This document shows, piece by piece, positions 53,019 to 61,101 of a stretch of 64,000 nt of DNA. A program made the translations under genes and the position numbers. The stretch is from positions 1 through 64,000 of the forward strand of contig JBPOJC010000013.1 in the NCBI GenBank assembly GCA_052034135.1, given 5' to 3'. Position 1 is the first letter of the stretch. Each line of letters opens with the position of its first letter. Below the pieces are notes generated by a model, which saw only the letters and a list, made by a program, of their open reading frames with translations, ran no database searches and was not told the origin of the DNA. Source of the stretch: JAGPKI01 sp052034135 (GTDB lineage: Bacteria > Caldisericota > Caldisericia > UBA6126 > JAGPKI01).

Positions 53019-53633
53019 ATGGCAAAACCAAAGGTTAGAGAGCTTGGAGAAGCATTCAGAGCATTGATTAAGGGTCCTTATACTACTAAATATCCATTCA
53101 AACCTCCTCATATTTCAAAAAACTTTAGAGGAAAACCAGAATTTAATGAGGAAAGTTGTATCGGTTGTGGTGCCTGTACTTTTGTATGTCCTCCATCAGC
53201 TTTATCCTTTTCTGATAAAGAAATTAACAATACATATGTTAGAGAAATAAAGCTCGATCTTTCGAGATGCATATTTTGTGGACAATGTGAGTTAAATTGT
53301 ATTACACAAAATGGCATACATTTAACTCAAGAATTTGATTTATCTTCCTTTAATAGAGATGAACTTCTTAGATACATACAAAAAAAGCTTGTTTTATGTG
53401 AAATTTGTGGAAGCATAATCGCTCCAGAAGATCAAATTAAATGGATAGCTGAAAAAATTGGTTCTGCAGCTTTTTCCAATCCAACTCTAATGCTATCTTA
53501 CCTAAAAGATCTTGGTTTAGTGGATGAAAAAGCCCTAACTGAAGGTGAACCATTTAGGCAGAGGCATTCGAGAATTAGAATTCTTTGTCCTAACTGCAGG
53601 CGTGAAACAACCCTCGAAATATACTATCAATAA
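53019..53633 (+). CDS. mbhN: MbhN/NuoI-like ferredoxin subunit with C-terminal zinc ribbon
   Basis: A 204-residue iron-sulfur protein. Two 4Fe-4S sites (CIGCGACTFVCPPSA and CIFCGQCELNC) match MbhN/NuoI. After these it carries a C-terminal extension with CEICG and CPNCRRE pairs, which looks like a rubredoxin or zinc-ribbon module, as in HycF-type relatives. It would feed electrons to MbhJ. The last part overlaps the next reading frame. Confidence 0.88.
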   Translation: MAKPKVRELGEAFRALIKGPYTTKYPFKPPHISKNFRGKPEFNEESCIGCGACTFVCPPSALSFSDKEINNTYVREIKLDLSRCIFCGQCELNCITQNGIHLTQEFDLSSFNRDELLRYIQKKLVLCEICGSIIAPEDQIKWIAEKIGSAAFSNPTLMLSYLKDLGLVDEKALTEGEPFRQRHSRIRILCPNCRRETTLEIYYQ

Positions 53634-54102
53634 TTTAAATAAATTTATAACTATTTTAAAATCATATAAAAAAAGTGAGATTGCTTTTCTTTGCATTGGT
53701 AATCCTATTATGTCTGATGATGGTATAGGATGCTATATTTATAATAGTTTGATATATCAAAAAGATATAAATTTAATAAACGCAGAAAACGTTCCTGAGA
53801 ATTTTATAAAACCCATCATTAATTTAAAACCAAAACTTTTAATAGGAATTGATGCAGTGGAATTTTCTTCACAACCAGGGGAAATAAAACTATTTAATGA
53901 ATACGAGATTCTAAATTATTCCGATTCAACACACTCAATCTCTTTAAAAATGATAATTGACTGTATAAGAGAAAGCTTAGATTTTACGTTTTATCTGGTT
54001 GGTATACAACCCAAAAACATAATGTTAGGCAATGTTTTCAGTGAAGAAGTTCTCAGTTCTGCAAAAATGTTAATTAGATTAATCAAAAGTTTCTATACTT
54101 AA
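53602..54102 (+). CDS. hycI: HycI-type hydrogenase maturation protease
   Basis: About 166 residues: FLCIGNPIMSDDGIGCYIYNSL has the Asp of the nickel-sensing site of HycI/HyaD peptidases, and LLIGIDAVEFSSQPGE the second acidic region. It would trim the C-terminal peptide of MbhL after nickel insertion. The GTG at 53602 is preferred over a start at 53545, which would lie deep inside mbhN; the ribosome binding site is weak either way. It converges with hypA, overlapping by 24 bases. Confidence 0.82.
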   Translation: MKQPSKYTINNLNKFITILKSYKKSEIAFLCIGNPIMSDDGIGCYIYNSLIYQKDINLINAENVPENFIKPIINLKPKLLIGIDAVEFSSQPGEIKLFNEYEILNYSDSTHSISLKMIIDCIRESLDFTFYLVGIQPKNIMLGNVFSEEVLSSAKMLIRLIKSFYT

Positions 54103-54426
54103 TAGCACTAACTCATCGCCACCAGTTATTGTTAATTTATCCGAACCACAGGAAGGGCATTTTTCTTTAATGTCCAGTTTGTAATTTTCAATAATACTAC
54201 CACAATCAACGCAGATCATTTTAAATCTTGTCAAGTTTACTTTAAGTTCCGTATTAATGAGCCCAAAATCATTCTTTATTAGATTAAAAAGATATATGAG
54301 GCAATCAGGTTCAATTCCTGTAAGTTCTCCCACATTTACAGAAATTGTCTTAATATTTTCTTTTCCGCCTTTATAAGAATCATTAACAATTTTCATAATA
54401 TTTTCTGCAATGCTTAATTCATGCAT
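54079..54426 (-). CDS. hypA: HypA nickel-insertion protein
   Basis: A 115-residue HypA. MHELSIAENI carries the N-terminal nickel ligands (Met-His-Glu), and MICVDCGS with CPSCGSDKL make the zinc site. It delivers nickel to the large subunit, usually together with HypB. It is on the opposite strand to the hydrogenase operon and overlaps hycI tail to tail. HypB to HypF are not in the window. Confidence 0.93.
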   Translation of the reverse strand: MHELSIAENIMKIVNDSYKGGKENIKTISVNVGELTGIEPDCLIYLFNLIKNDFGLINTELKVNLTRFKMICVDCGSIIENYKLDIKEKCPSCGSDKLTITGGDELVLLSIETFD

Positions 54427-54483
54427 AATTAATTTAAAACTTTAATTGAATTTTAAGAAATCTTAAGCTATTCTATCACATAA

Positions 54484-56301
54484 ATGGAGAAAATAAAAAT
54501 ATGTGAGAATTTAGGCTTTTGTCATGGTGTTAGGAATGCAATCTGGTCTTCAGTTCAATCTTTTGGAAAATCAAATAACGTCTTTATATTAGGAAACCTT
54601 ATTCATAATGAGAGAGTTTTAAAAGAACTATCTTTGAGCAAAGTTAAATTTATAAAAGAGGTTGATGAACTTCCTATAAATGCAAAAGCAATAATTCCTG
54701 CTCATGGTATAAAAAAAGAAGTTTTTAAAAAAATTAAAGAAAAGACTCCAAACTTTATCGATATGACCTGTCCCGTAGTAGTAAGACTCAGGAACTCTTT
54801 GATAAACTTTTCCAATAAGGGATATTTTATTTTGCTCCTTGGCAAGGAAGACCACCCAGAAATAGTTGGAGTTACCAGTTACATAAAAGATGATAGTTAT
54901 GCAGTTATTGAAAATGTTACAGATATTAAAAAATTAGAAGAACATTTAAAATCAAAAAATCGCATTGTATTTTTGTCTCAAACAACCGCAAATTATCAAA
55001 AATATATTGAAATCGCAAATCATTTAAAAACTCTCAATTTAGTTGAGCTTGAGATACATAACACAATATGCCCAACTGTTGTAAACAGGGAAGTTAATAC
55101 TCTAAAACTCTCAGAAAAAGTTGATTTAATGCTAATTCTTGGTGATAAGAGAAGCTCCAACACTTTGAGTTTATTAGACATGAGTAGCAGAAACACAGAA
55201 TCAATTCTATTAGAAAGCAATAAGCCACTCTCAATCCAATTAACTTTTGGAGAAAAGTTAAAAAATATAAATATAATTGGAATAACTGCTGGTACTTCAA
55301 CCCCTTATTATGTGGTAGAAGAATTTTTTCATGCTTTAAAAAATCAAATGTTAAAATCACAAAAGAGTCCTGTAGTCGTTCTATTTGGTCCGACAGCCTG
55401 CGGTAAAACAGAAATAGGAGAAAAGCTTGCCCTAAAGATAAATGGTGAAATTATATCATGCGACTCTATGCAGATTTATAGAGACCTTAATATAGGAACC
55501 GCAAAACCAACTGTTACCAATAGTAATATTCCTTATCATCTTGTGGATATTTTAAATCTAAGTGAACAGTTCTCAGTTGCTGAATATAGAAAATTAGCTA
55601 ATGAATCAATTATTAAAGTTCAATCAAACAAAAAAGTACCAATAATTGCTGGAGGAAGCTATCTATATTTAAGCTCCATTATAGATGGCTTGTTTGAAAT
55701 TGATAAGAGCTTTGATCCTGATATAAGGAAAGAATTAATTGAAAGAGTAAATTGTGAGGGATTAGACTCTCTATATGAAGAGCTTTGTAAAATAGACCCC
55801 GAAACCGCCCAAAAAATAGGAAGAAATGATTCTAAACGAATAATAAGGGCTCTGGAAGTTTATAAGGTAACAGGTAGGAAAATAAGTTCATTAAAGAAGG
55901 AAAATACTTTTTCTCTTCCTTATTTCTTCATAAAAATAGGACTCGTTAGACCAACTTCTGAACTATACGAAAGGATAGACAGAAGAGTTGATAAAATGAT
56001 TGAAAATGGATTAATTGAGGAGATAAAGAATTTATTTGAAAACAATTTTGAAGTTGATTTGGAGAGAATTAAGCCTCATGGTTATAGAGAAATGATAAAA
56101 TATGTAAAAGGAGAAATGAGTTTAAGGGATGCAGCAGAGCTTATGAAAAAGAATACAAGAAATTATGCAAAGAGGCAAATGAGCTGGTTGAGACAGAGAT
56201 CAGATTTTCATTTATTAAATCTTTCTTCAAATACTATTGAGGAAGCAATTGAATCAATTATTAAAATAATAGATCTATCAAAAATAATGATTAAGGCATA
56301 A
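54484..56301 (+). CDS. ispH-miaA: IspH-MiaA fusion: HMBPP reductase and tRNA dimethylallyltransferase
   Basis: One uninterrupted 605-residue frame. Residues 1-290 are IspH, with Fe-S cysteines Cys13, Cys96 and Cys196 and active-site His41, His74, His124, Glu126 and Thr167, nearly the E. coli numbering. IspH makes IPP and DMAPP from HMBPP. Residues 295-605 are MiaA, with P-loop GPTACGKT (302-309), SCDSMQIYRDLNIGTAKP and the C-terminal KPHGYREM and RNYAKRQMSWLRQ regions. MiaA transfers the dimethylallyl group from DMAPP to A37 of tRNA. The linker is only a few residues (MLKSQK). Both halves look complete, so the fusion joins DMAPP producer and user. Confidence 0.93.
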   Translation: MEKIKICENLGFCHGVRNAIWSSVQSFGKSNNVFILGNLIHNERVLKELSLSKVKFIKEVDELPINAKAIIPAHGIKKEVFKKIKEKTPNFIDMTCPVVVRLRNSLINFSNKGYFILLLGKEDHPEIVGVTSYIKDDSYAVIENVTDIKKLEEHLKSKNRIVFLSQTTANYQKYIEIANHLKTLNLVELEIHNTICPTVVNREVNTLKLSEKVDLMLILGDKRSSNTLSLLDMSSRNTESILLESNKPLSIQLTFGEKLKNINIIGITAGTSTPYYVVEEFFHALKNQMLKSQKSPVVVLFGPTACGKTEIGEKLALKINGEIISCDSMQIYRDLNIGTAKPTVTNSNIPYHLVDILNLSEQFSVAEYRKLANESIIKVQSNKKVPIIAGGSYLYLSSIIDGLFEIDKSFDPDIRKELIERVNCEGLDSLYEELCKIDPETAQKIGRNDSKRIIRALEVYKVTGRKISSLKKENTFSLPYFFIKIGLVRPTSELYERIDRRVDKMIENGLIEEIKNLFENNFEVDLERIKPHGYREMIKYVKGEMSLRDAAELMKKNTRNYAKRQMSWLRQRSDFHLLNLSSNTIEEAIESIIKIIDLSKIMIKA

Positions 56302-56340
56302 AAGTTAAAAAATTAATGATTATGAATATACTTTTTAACT

Positions 56341-57102
56341 ATGAGTGAATTACACAACTTTTTTATAAATCCTGAAGATATAAAAGATAATTTTGCAATT
56401 ATAAAAGGAACTGATTTCCACCATATAAAGAATGTACTGAGAGGAAAAGTCGGAACTCGAATATATGCAACTACAATATCAGGAAAATATGAAGCAGAAA
56501 TTACTGAGGTCTCGGGAAACTATGTAAAAATTAAACTTCTTGATTTGATCGAGCCGCGAGTCGAGCCAAAGTATAAAATTAATCTATTACAGGCAATCCC
56601 TAAAGGCAGCAAGATGGACAAAATAGTTGAAAAAGCAGTTGAATTAGGAGTATCAAAGATTTACCCCTTTTATTCGGAGAGAGTTAATTTTAGTTTAAAT
56701 AAAGAAAAAGAAATCAATAAAATTGAAAGGTGGAAAAGGAAAGCCTTAGAGGCATCTAAACAGTGCAAGAGACTAAACATACCTGAAATTAATGAAATAA
56801 TCGATTTTGACGAACTTTTAAATGTAACTAACGGTTTTAGCAATGCTTTGAAAATTATATTTTGGGAGTTAGAGGAAAAAAATACTTTAAGTAAAGTGTT
56901 AAATATAACTAAAATATCTGATAGTTCATCTATTTTTATTCTCATTGGACCAGAAGGAGGGTTTTCAATAAATGAAGTCAAAAAAGCAGTTGACCAAGAT
57001 TTCATTCCCTGCTCACTCGGAAAATGGATTTTAAGAACTGAAACAGCAGGACCCTTTGCTGTTGGACTGGTTTCTTATATATTATGGGAAAGAGAAGAAT
57101 GA
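56341..57102 (+). CDS. rsmE: 16S rRNA (uracil-1498-N3) methyltransferase
   Basis: A 253-residue SPOUT methyltransferase. An N-terminal PUA-like domain (HHIKNVLRGKVGTRIYA) precedes the knotted SAM-binding domain with LIGPEGGFSINEV and the final SLGKWILRTETAGPFAV. Target is U1498 of 16S rRNA. It lies 39 bases after the fusion gene and its stop overlaps the mtaB start (ATGA). Confidence 0.93.
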   Translation: MSELHNFFINPEDIKDNFAIIKGTDFHHIKNVLRGKVGTRIYATTISGKYEAEITEVSGNYVKIKLLDLIEPRVEPKYKINLLQAIPKGSKMDKIVEKAVELGVSKIYPFYSERVNFSLNKEKEINKIERWKRKALEASKQCKRLNIPEINEIIDFDELLNVTNGFSNALKIIFWELEEKNTLSKVLNITKISDSSSIFILIGPEGGFSINEVKKAVDQDFIPCSLGKWILRTETAGPFAVGLVSYILWEREE

Positions 57103-58331
57103 AAGTTTGTATAAAGACATTTGGTTGTAAAGTAAACAAATATAATTCAGAGTTAATTCGTGAAAATTTACTCATTAATGGTTGTATTGTAGTTGAAACA
57201 ATCGATGAAGCGGATACAATCCTTTTAAATTCATGTGTTGTAACAGAAAAAGCAGAAAAAGATGTTTTAAAAGAACTGAGAAGAATTAAAAAATCTTCAA
57301 AAAATATTTTTGTAACTGGTTGCATAGGTACATCCCTAAAAGAAAAGTTTAAAGCAATGGAAATTAATTATTTTAAGAGCGACCTTCAAGAATCAAGAGA
57401 GATTATTTCTAAAATTCTTTCTGTTGATAAAGAAAAAGTTACAGTAAAAAATACTTTAGGAGATTTTAGTGGTAGGACAAGAGCTTTTGTTAAAATCCAG
57501 AGCGGTTGCAACCAATTCTGCTCTTATTGTATTGTACCATATGTTAGAGGAACTCCTAAAAGTCGAGACAAAGTTGAAATTATGAACGAAATAAGAGATA
57601 TTTTAAACAAGAATTACAAAGAAATAGTATTAACAGGTACTCAAATAGGTCTTTATAATTACGAGACCGAAAAACTATCAGATTTAATTGAGGATATTAT
57701 AGAAAGTTTTCCCAATTTAAAGAGATTAAGAATATCTTCTATTGACCCAACACTTATAGACTCGAAACTGATTAATCTTATGAGTATTAAAGATTCTCCC
57801 CTATGCAACCATTTGCATATACCTCTTCAGTCTGGAAGCAATAGAATTCTTAAACTTATGAATAGAAAATACAATATAGAATATTTCCTTGACCTTATTG
57901 AAAAGTTACGAAATAATATTATAGACCTAAACATTACCACAGATGTAATCGTAGGTTTTCCGTATGAAAGTTATTCTGATTTTTTGGATACCATTAAAGC
58001 AGTAGAAATAGCAAAATTTTCAAAGGTTCATATATTTCCTTACTCCGATAGGTCAGAAACACTTTCTTTCAAGATGGAGGGAAAGGTTTCTGAAGCTACA
58101 AAAAAACAAAGAGTTAAGGAATTGCTTGAATTCTCTAACAAGGTAAGCTATAATGTAAGAAATTCTTATATAGGAAAAGAAGTTTCTGTATTATTAGAGG
58201 GCAAAGGAATGGGATTTAGTAGAAATTATTTAAGAGTTATTTTAAATGAAAATGAGAGTCTTAAATATAGCACAGGAAATATTGTTTCTACTAATATTAA
58301 GTCCGTTGATGAGAAATTTCTTTATGGATAA
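57099..58331 (+). CDS. mtaB: MtaB-type tRNA methylthiotransferase
   Basis: A 410-residue radical SAM methylthiotransferase. The N-terminal UPF0004 domain has TFGCKVNKYNSE, LNSCVVTEKAE and VTGCIG, supplying the auxiliary cluster cysteines. The radical SAM site is SGCNQFCSYCIVPYVRG. The TFGCKVN start favours MtaB, which converts t6A37 to ms2t6A37, over MiaB. The C-terminal TRAM-like region is short. ATG 57099 overlaps the rsmE stop. It belongs to a gene set centred on A37 modification and ribosome maturation. Confidence 0.9.
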   Translation: MKVCIKTFGCKVNKYNSELIRENLLINGCIVVETIDEADTILLNSCVVTEKAEKDVLKELRRIKKSSKNIFVTGCIGTSLKEKFKAMEINYFKSDLQESREIISKILSVDKEKVTVKNTLGDFSGRTRAFVKIQSGCNQFCSYCIVPYVRGTPKSRDKVEIMNEIRDILNKNYKEIVLTGTQIGLYNYETEKLSDLIEDIIESFPNLKRLRISSIDPTLIDSKLINLMSIKDSPLCNHLHIPLQSGSNRILKLMNRKYNIEYFLDLIEKLRNNIIDLNITTDVIVGFPYESYSDFLDTIKAVEIAKFSKVHIFPYSDRSETLSFKMEGKVSEATKKQRVKELLEFSNKVSYNVRNSYIGKEVSVLLEGKGMGFSRNYLRVILNENESLKYSTGNIVSTNIKSVDEKFLYG

Positions 58332-58365
58332 AATTATTATTTGAAAGGAATGATAAAAAGTAAGA

Positions 58366-58533
58366 ATGGCAGAAATTGAGAAAAAAGGAAACGAAAGTTT
58401 TGATACAATGCTTGCAAGATTTAAGCAAGAATGTGCACGTGAAGGTATAATCTCTGAGATTAAAAAACATAAATATTATTTTCCTCCAAGCGTAAAGAAG
58501 AGAAGGAGATTCTCTAAAAAACAAAGGAGGTAA
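58366..58533 (+). CDS. rpsU: Ribosomal protein S21
   Basis: A 55-residue S21: ESFDTMLARFKQECAREGII, then ISEIKKHKYYFPPSVKKRRR and a basic end. It is a normal bacterial size and sequence. TTGAAAGGAATG lies about 20 bases upstream. The gene sits between mtaB and the HD phosphodiesterase, an order seen in several anaerobic lineages. Confidence 0.93.
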   Translation: MAEIEKKGNESFDTMLARFKQECAREGIISEIKKHKYYFPPSVKKRRRFSKKQRR

Positions 58534-58543
58534 TATCAAAAAA

Positions 58544-60622
58544 GTGGATAGCTCGCCTGCGCCGAGCAATCTGAATTTCGTTTCATTTATTAGGAAGTTA
58601 CCAAGGCATTATCTGATAACTTCGTTAATTTCTTTTTTGTTAATTTTTTTAATTTTCTATTCGTATTTCCTATCAAATAAAACTTATCTTAAAGAGGGAG
58701 AAGTTGTTCCATATGATATTTATTCTCCAATAACCGTAAGATATATAAATGAAGAAGAAACCGAGAAACTTAGAAAGCAAGCCGAGGAACAGGTTCCTGT
58801 TATTTATAAAAAGAACTTTCTTGTTAATGAAACAGTAATTAGCGATATTGAATATTTATTCAGCGTAGTAAAAACCGAGCGAAAGAACAAGATAAAAACA
58901 AAAAACGAGAAATGTGCTACTGTTGAAAAATTGCTTTCTAAAGCAGAAAATCCTCGTAAAATTGCTGAATTCTTAGTTTCAACTGATGATAAAAATCTTC
59001 TTTTAATTCAAGACCTTACTTTAGAATTAGCAAATGAACTTTTGAATAAAGGTGTTCAAGAAGAAGATATTAAAGATATACCAGAAAGAGTAAAAGATTT
59101 AGCCATTAAGAAAGACAAGAGAGAGGAAATTGTTGAATCAGTTTCAGCCATCATAACAACAACCATTAGACCTAATTTTGTTGTAGATGAAGTTGAGACA
59201 AAGAAATTAAAAGAAGAGGCACGCCAGAAAATTGTGCCAGTTATTGATACAATTCTCCGTAATGAAAAAATAGCATCAAAAGGAGAAAAAGTAACAAAAG
59301 ATATCATTAATAAGCTTGAGGTTACAGGGGTTCTATCAACAAGTAAACAGAAGATTTTTTGGATTATATCTATTGTTTATCCTTTATTAATAATGATTCT
59401 CGTCTTTTTATATATTTACAAGTTTGGAGATATGAGATTAATTTCTGATCCAAGATATTTTATTATGCTGAATGCGATAATTGTGTTATGTGTGGCTACA
59501 GTAAGGATTTTTACATTTTCTTCTTACAATATTTTCCCATCACTTTTTTTCCTAATTATTTTAAATGTATTTTACAAGAGTAAACTTGCAATGTTCTTTA
59601 ATTCATCAGTTATTTTAATTTCACTTTTAGCGTTTAGCTATGATATGCCAGTGATTGTTGCTTATATTATCTCAGGCATTATTGCTATAATGATTTTCAA
59701 TGAATTTAATACACCTTCTGAATTTACTATTAAAGGATTATATTCTGCTATTGGCTTAAGTTTATGTATGTTAATTTTTACTTCTTTTTCAGAAGAAACT
59801 TATATTTATACAAATAAATTAATGCTTTTAGGAATTCCTTTCTTGAACGGACTAGTTTCGTGTTTCCTTGCAATGGGAGCAATTTTTGTTATCGAACATA
59901 CATTGGGTTTGGTAACACCATTAAGACTATTTGAGCTTTCTGATCCCAATTCACCGCTTTTGAGAAGATTATTCGAAGAAGCACCTGGTACATATCAACA
60001 CAGTGTGTCGGTTGCTAATCTTGCCTCTCATGCTGCTTCTGCTATTGGTTGTAACTCACTGCTAACAAGAGTTGGCTCCTACTACCATGATATAGGGAAA
60101 ATAGAAGACCCTTTAATTTACACAGAAAATAGTTCTGGTAGCAATATACTTGACAAAATGGATTTAAATGAAGCACTTAAAAAAATTAAAGACCATGTTT
60201 CTAATGGTATAAAGATAGCAAATCAATATAAACTACCCTCAGAAATAAAACAATTTATTTTAGAACATCACGGAACTTCAAAAATAAGCTTTCTTTACGA
60301 GAAAGCAAAAAAAAGTGAAAGCTCTAAAATTGATGATTCATTATTTAGATATGATGGACCTAAGCCAAAAACAAAAGAAACAGCAATAGTTATGCTTGCA
60401 GATTCTATTGAGGCAAGTCTCAGATCCCTTAAAGATAAAAGCGCTGAAAAAATTGAAGAGCTTGTTGATATGATAATGAAAAGTAGACTTTCAGATGGTC
60501 AATTTGATAATGCACCATTAACTTTAAAAGAGTTGTCTGTAATTCGACATTCGCTTATTTCTACTATTAATTCCTTATATCATTTAAGGATATCTTATCC
60601 TGAAACAGCAGAGAACGACTAA
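58544..60622 (+). CDS. pgpH: 7TM-HD phosphodiesterase (PgpH/YqfF-like)
   Basis: A 692-residue membrane protein. It has one N-terminal helix (LITSLISFLLIFLIFYSYFL), a large extracellular 7TMR-HDED region (EGEVVPYDIYSPITVRY onward), about seven helices (360-475), and a cytosolic HD domain (GTYQHSVSVANLASHAA, SYYHDIGKIEDP, EHHGT). In Firmicutes PgpH hydrolyses c-di-AMP, so c-di-AMP signalling is likely here. GTG start at 58544, 13 bases after GGAGG, which itself overlaps the rpsU stop region. Confidence 0.9.
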   Translation: MDSSPAPSNLNFVSFIRKLPRHYLITSLISFLLIFLIFYSYFLSNKTYLKEGEVVPYDIYSPITVRYINEEETEKLRKQAEEQVPVIYKKNFLVNETVISDIEYLFSVVKTERKNKIKTKNEKCATVEKLLSKAENPRKIAEFLVSTDDKNLLLIQDLTLELANELLNKGVQEEDIKDIPERVKDLAIKKDKREEIVESVSAIITTTIRPNFVVDEVETKKLKEEARQKIVPVIDTILRNEKIASKGEKVTKDIINKLEVTGVLSTSKQKIFWIISIVYPLLIMILVFLYIYKFGDMRLISDPRYFIMLNAIIVLCVATVRIFTFSSYNIFPSLFFLIILNVFYKSKLAMFFNSSVILISLLAFSYDMPVIVAYIISGIIAIMIFNEFNTPSEFTIKGLYSAIGLSLCMLIFTSFSEETYIYTNKLMLLGIPFLNGLVSCFLAMGAIFVIEHTLGLVTPLRLFELSDPNSPLLRRLFEEAPGTYQHSVSVANLASHAASAIGCNSLLTRVGSYYHDIGKIEDPLIYTENSSGSNILDKMDLNEALKKIKDHVSNGIKIANQYKLPSEIKQFILEHHGTSKISFLYEKAKKSESSKIDDSLFRYDGPKPKTKETAIVMLADSIEASLRSLKDKSAEKIEELVDMIMKSRLSDGQFDNAPLTLKELSVIRHSLISTINSLYHLRISYPETAEND

Positions 60623-61101
60623 TGAAGATAGGTTTTTCCTGTAAAGATGAAAAAACTGAAAAACTTCTAAGAAAACCTTTAACCTCTATTATTGCCGAGA
60701 TTCTAAAAGATCCTGTTTTCAAAAGCGTGCCTAAAAACTCTTACCTTAGCATAACAATCGTTGATAACAAAGAAATTAAAGAACTTAATAAAGTTTATAG
60801 AAATATTGATGAACCTACAGATGTTTTATCGTTTTCTTTTAAAGAGGCTCTGCCCAAGGCTTTTTTACTTGGTGAAATTATTCTATCACAAGAAATGGTG
60901 ATTGAAAATGCCCAAAAATATGGATTATCTGTAGGCGAAGAGACTTTAAAACTTATCATACATGGATTACTTCATCTAATTGATTATGACCATGAAACTA
61001 TAGAGGAAGAGAAAGAGATGAAATACCACGAAAATAGATTGATGGAGCTATTTAAAGACAAAACCAAATTGCTTGAATTTGATGAGGAGTTGTTGAATTA
61101 A
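60622..61101 (+). CDS. ybeY: Endoribonuclease YbeY
   Basis: A 159-residue YbeY with the zinc motif HGLLHLIDYDHE (usual form HGxLHLxGYDH, here Asp for Gly). LNKVYRNIDEPTDVLSFSF is the conserved N-terminal motif. It acts in 16S rRNA 3' processing and ribosome quality control. Start overlaps the pgpH stop by one base. Confidence 0.93.
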   Translation: MKIGFSCKDEKTEKLLRKPLTSIIAEILKDPVFKSVPKNSYLSITIVDNKEIKELNKVYRNIDEPTDVLSFSFKEALPKAFLLGEIILSQEMVIENAQKYGLSVGEETLKLIIHGLLHLIDYDHETIEEEKEMKYHENRLMELFKDKTKLLEFDEELLN

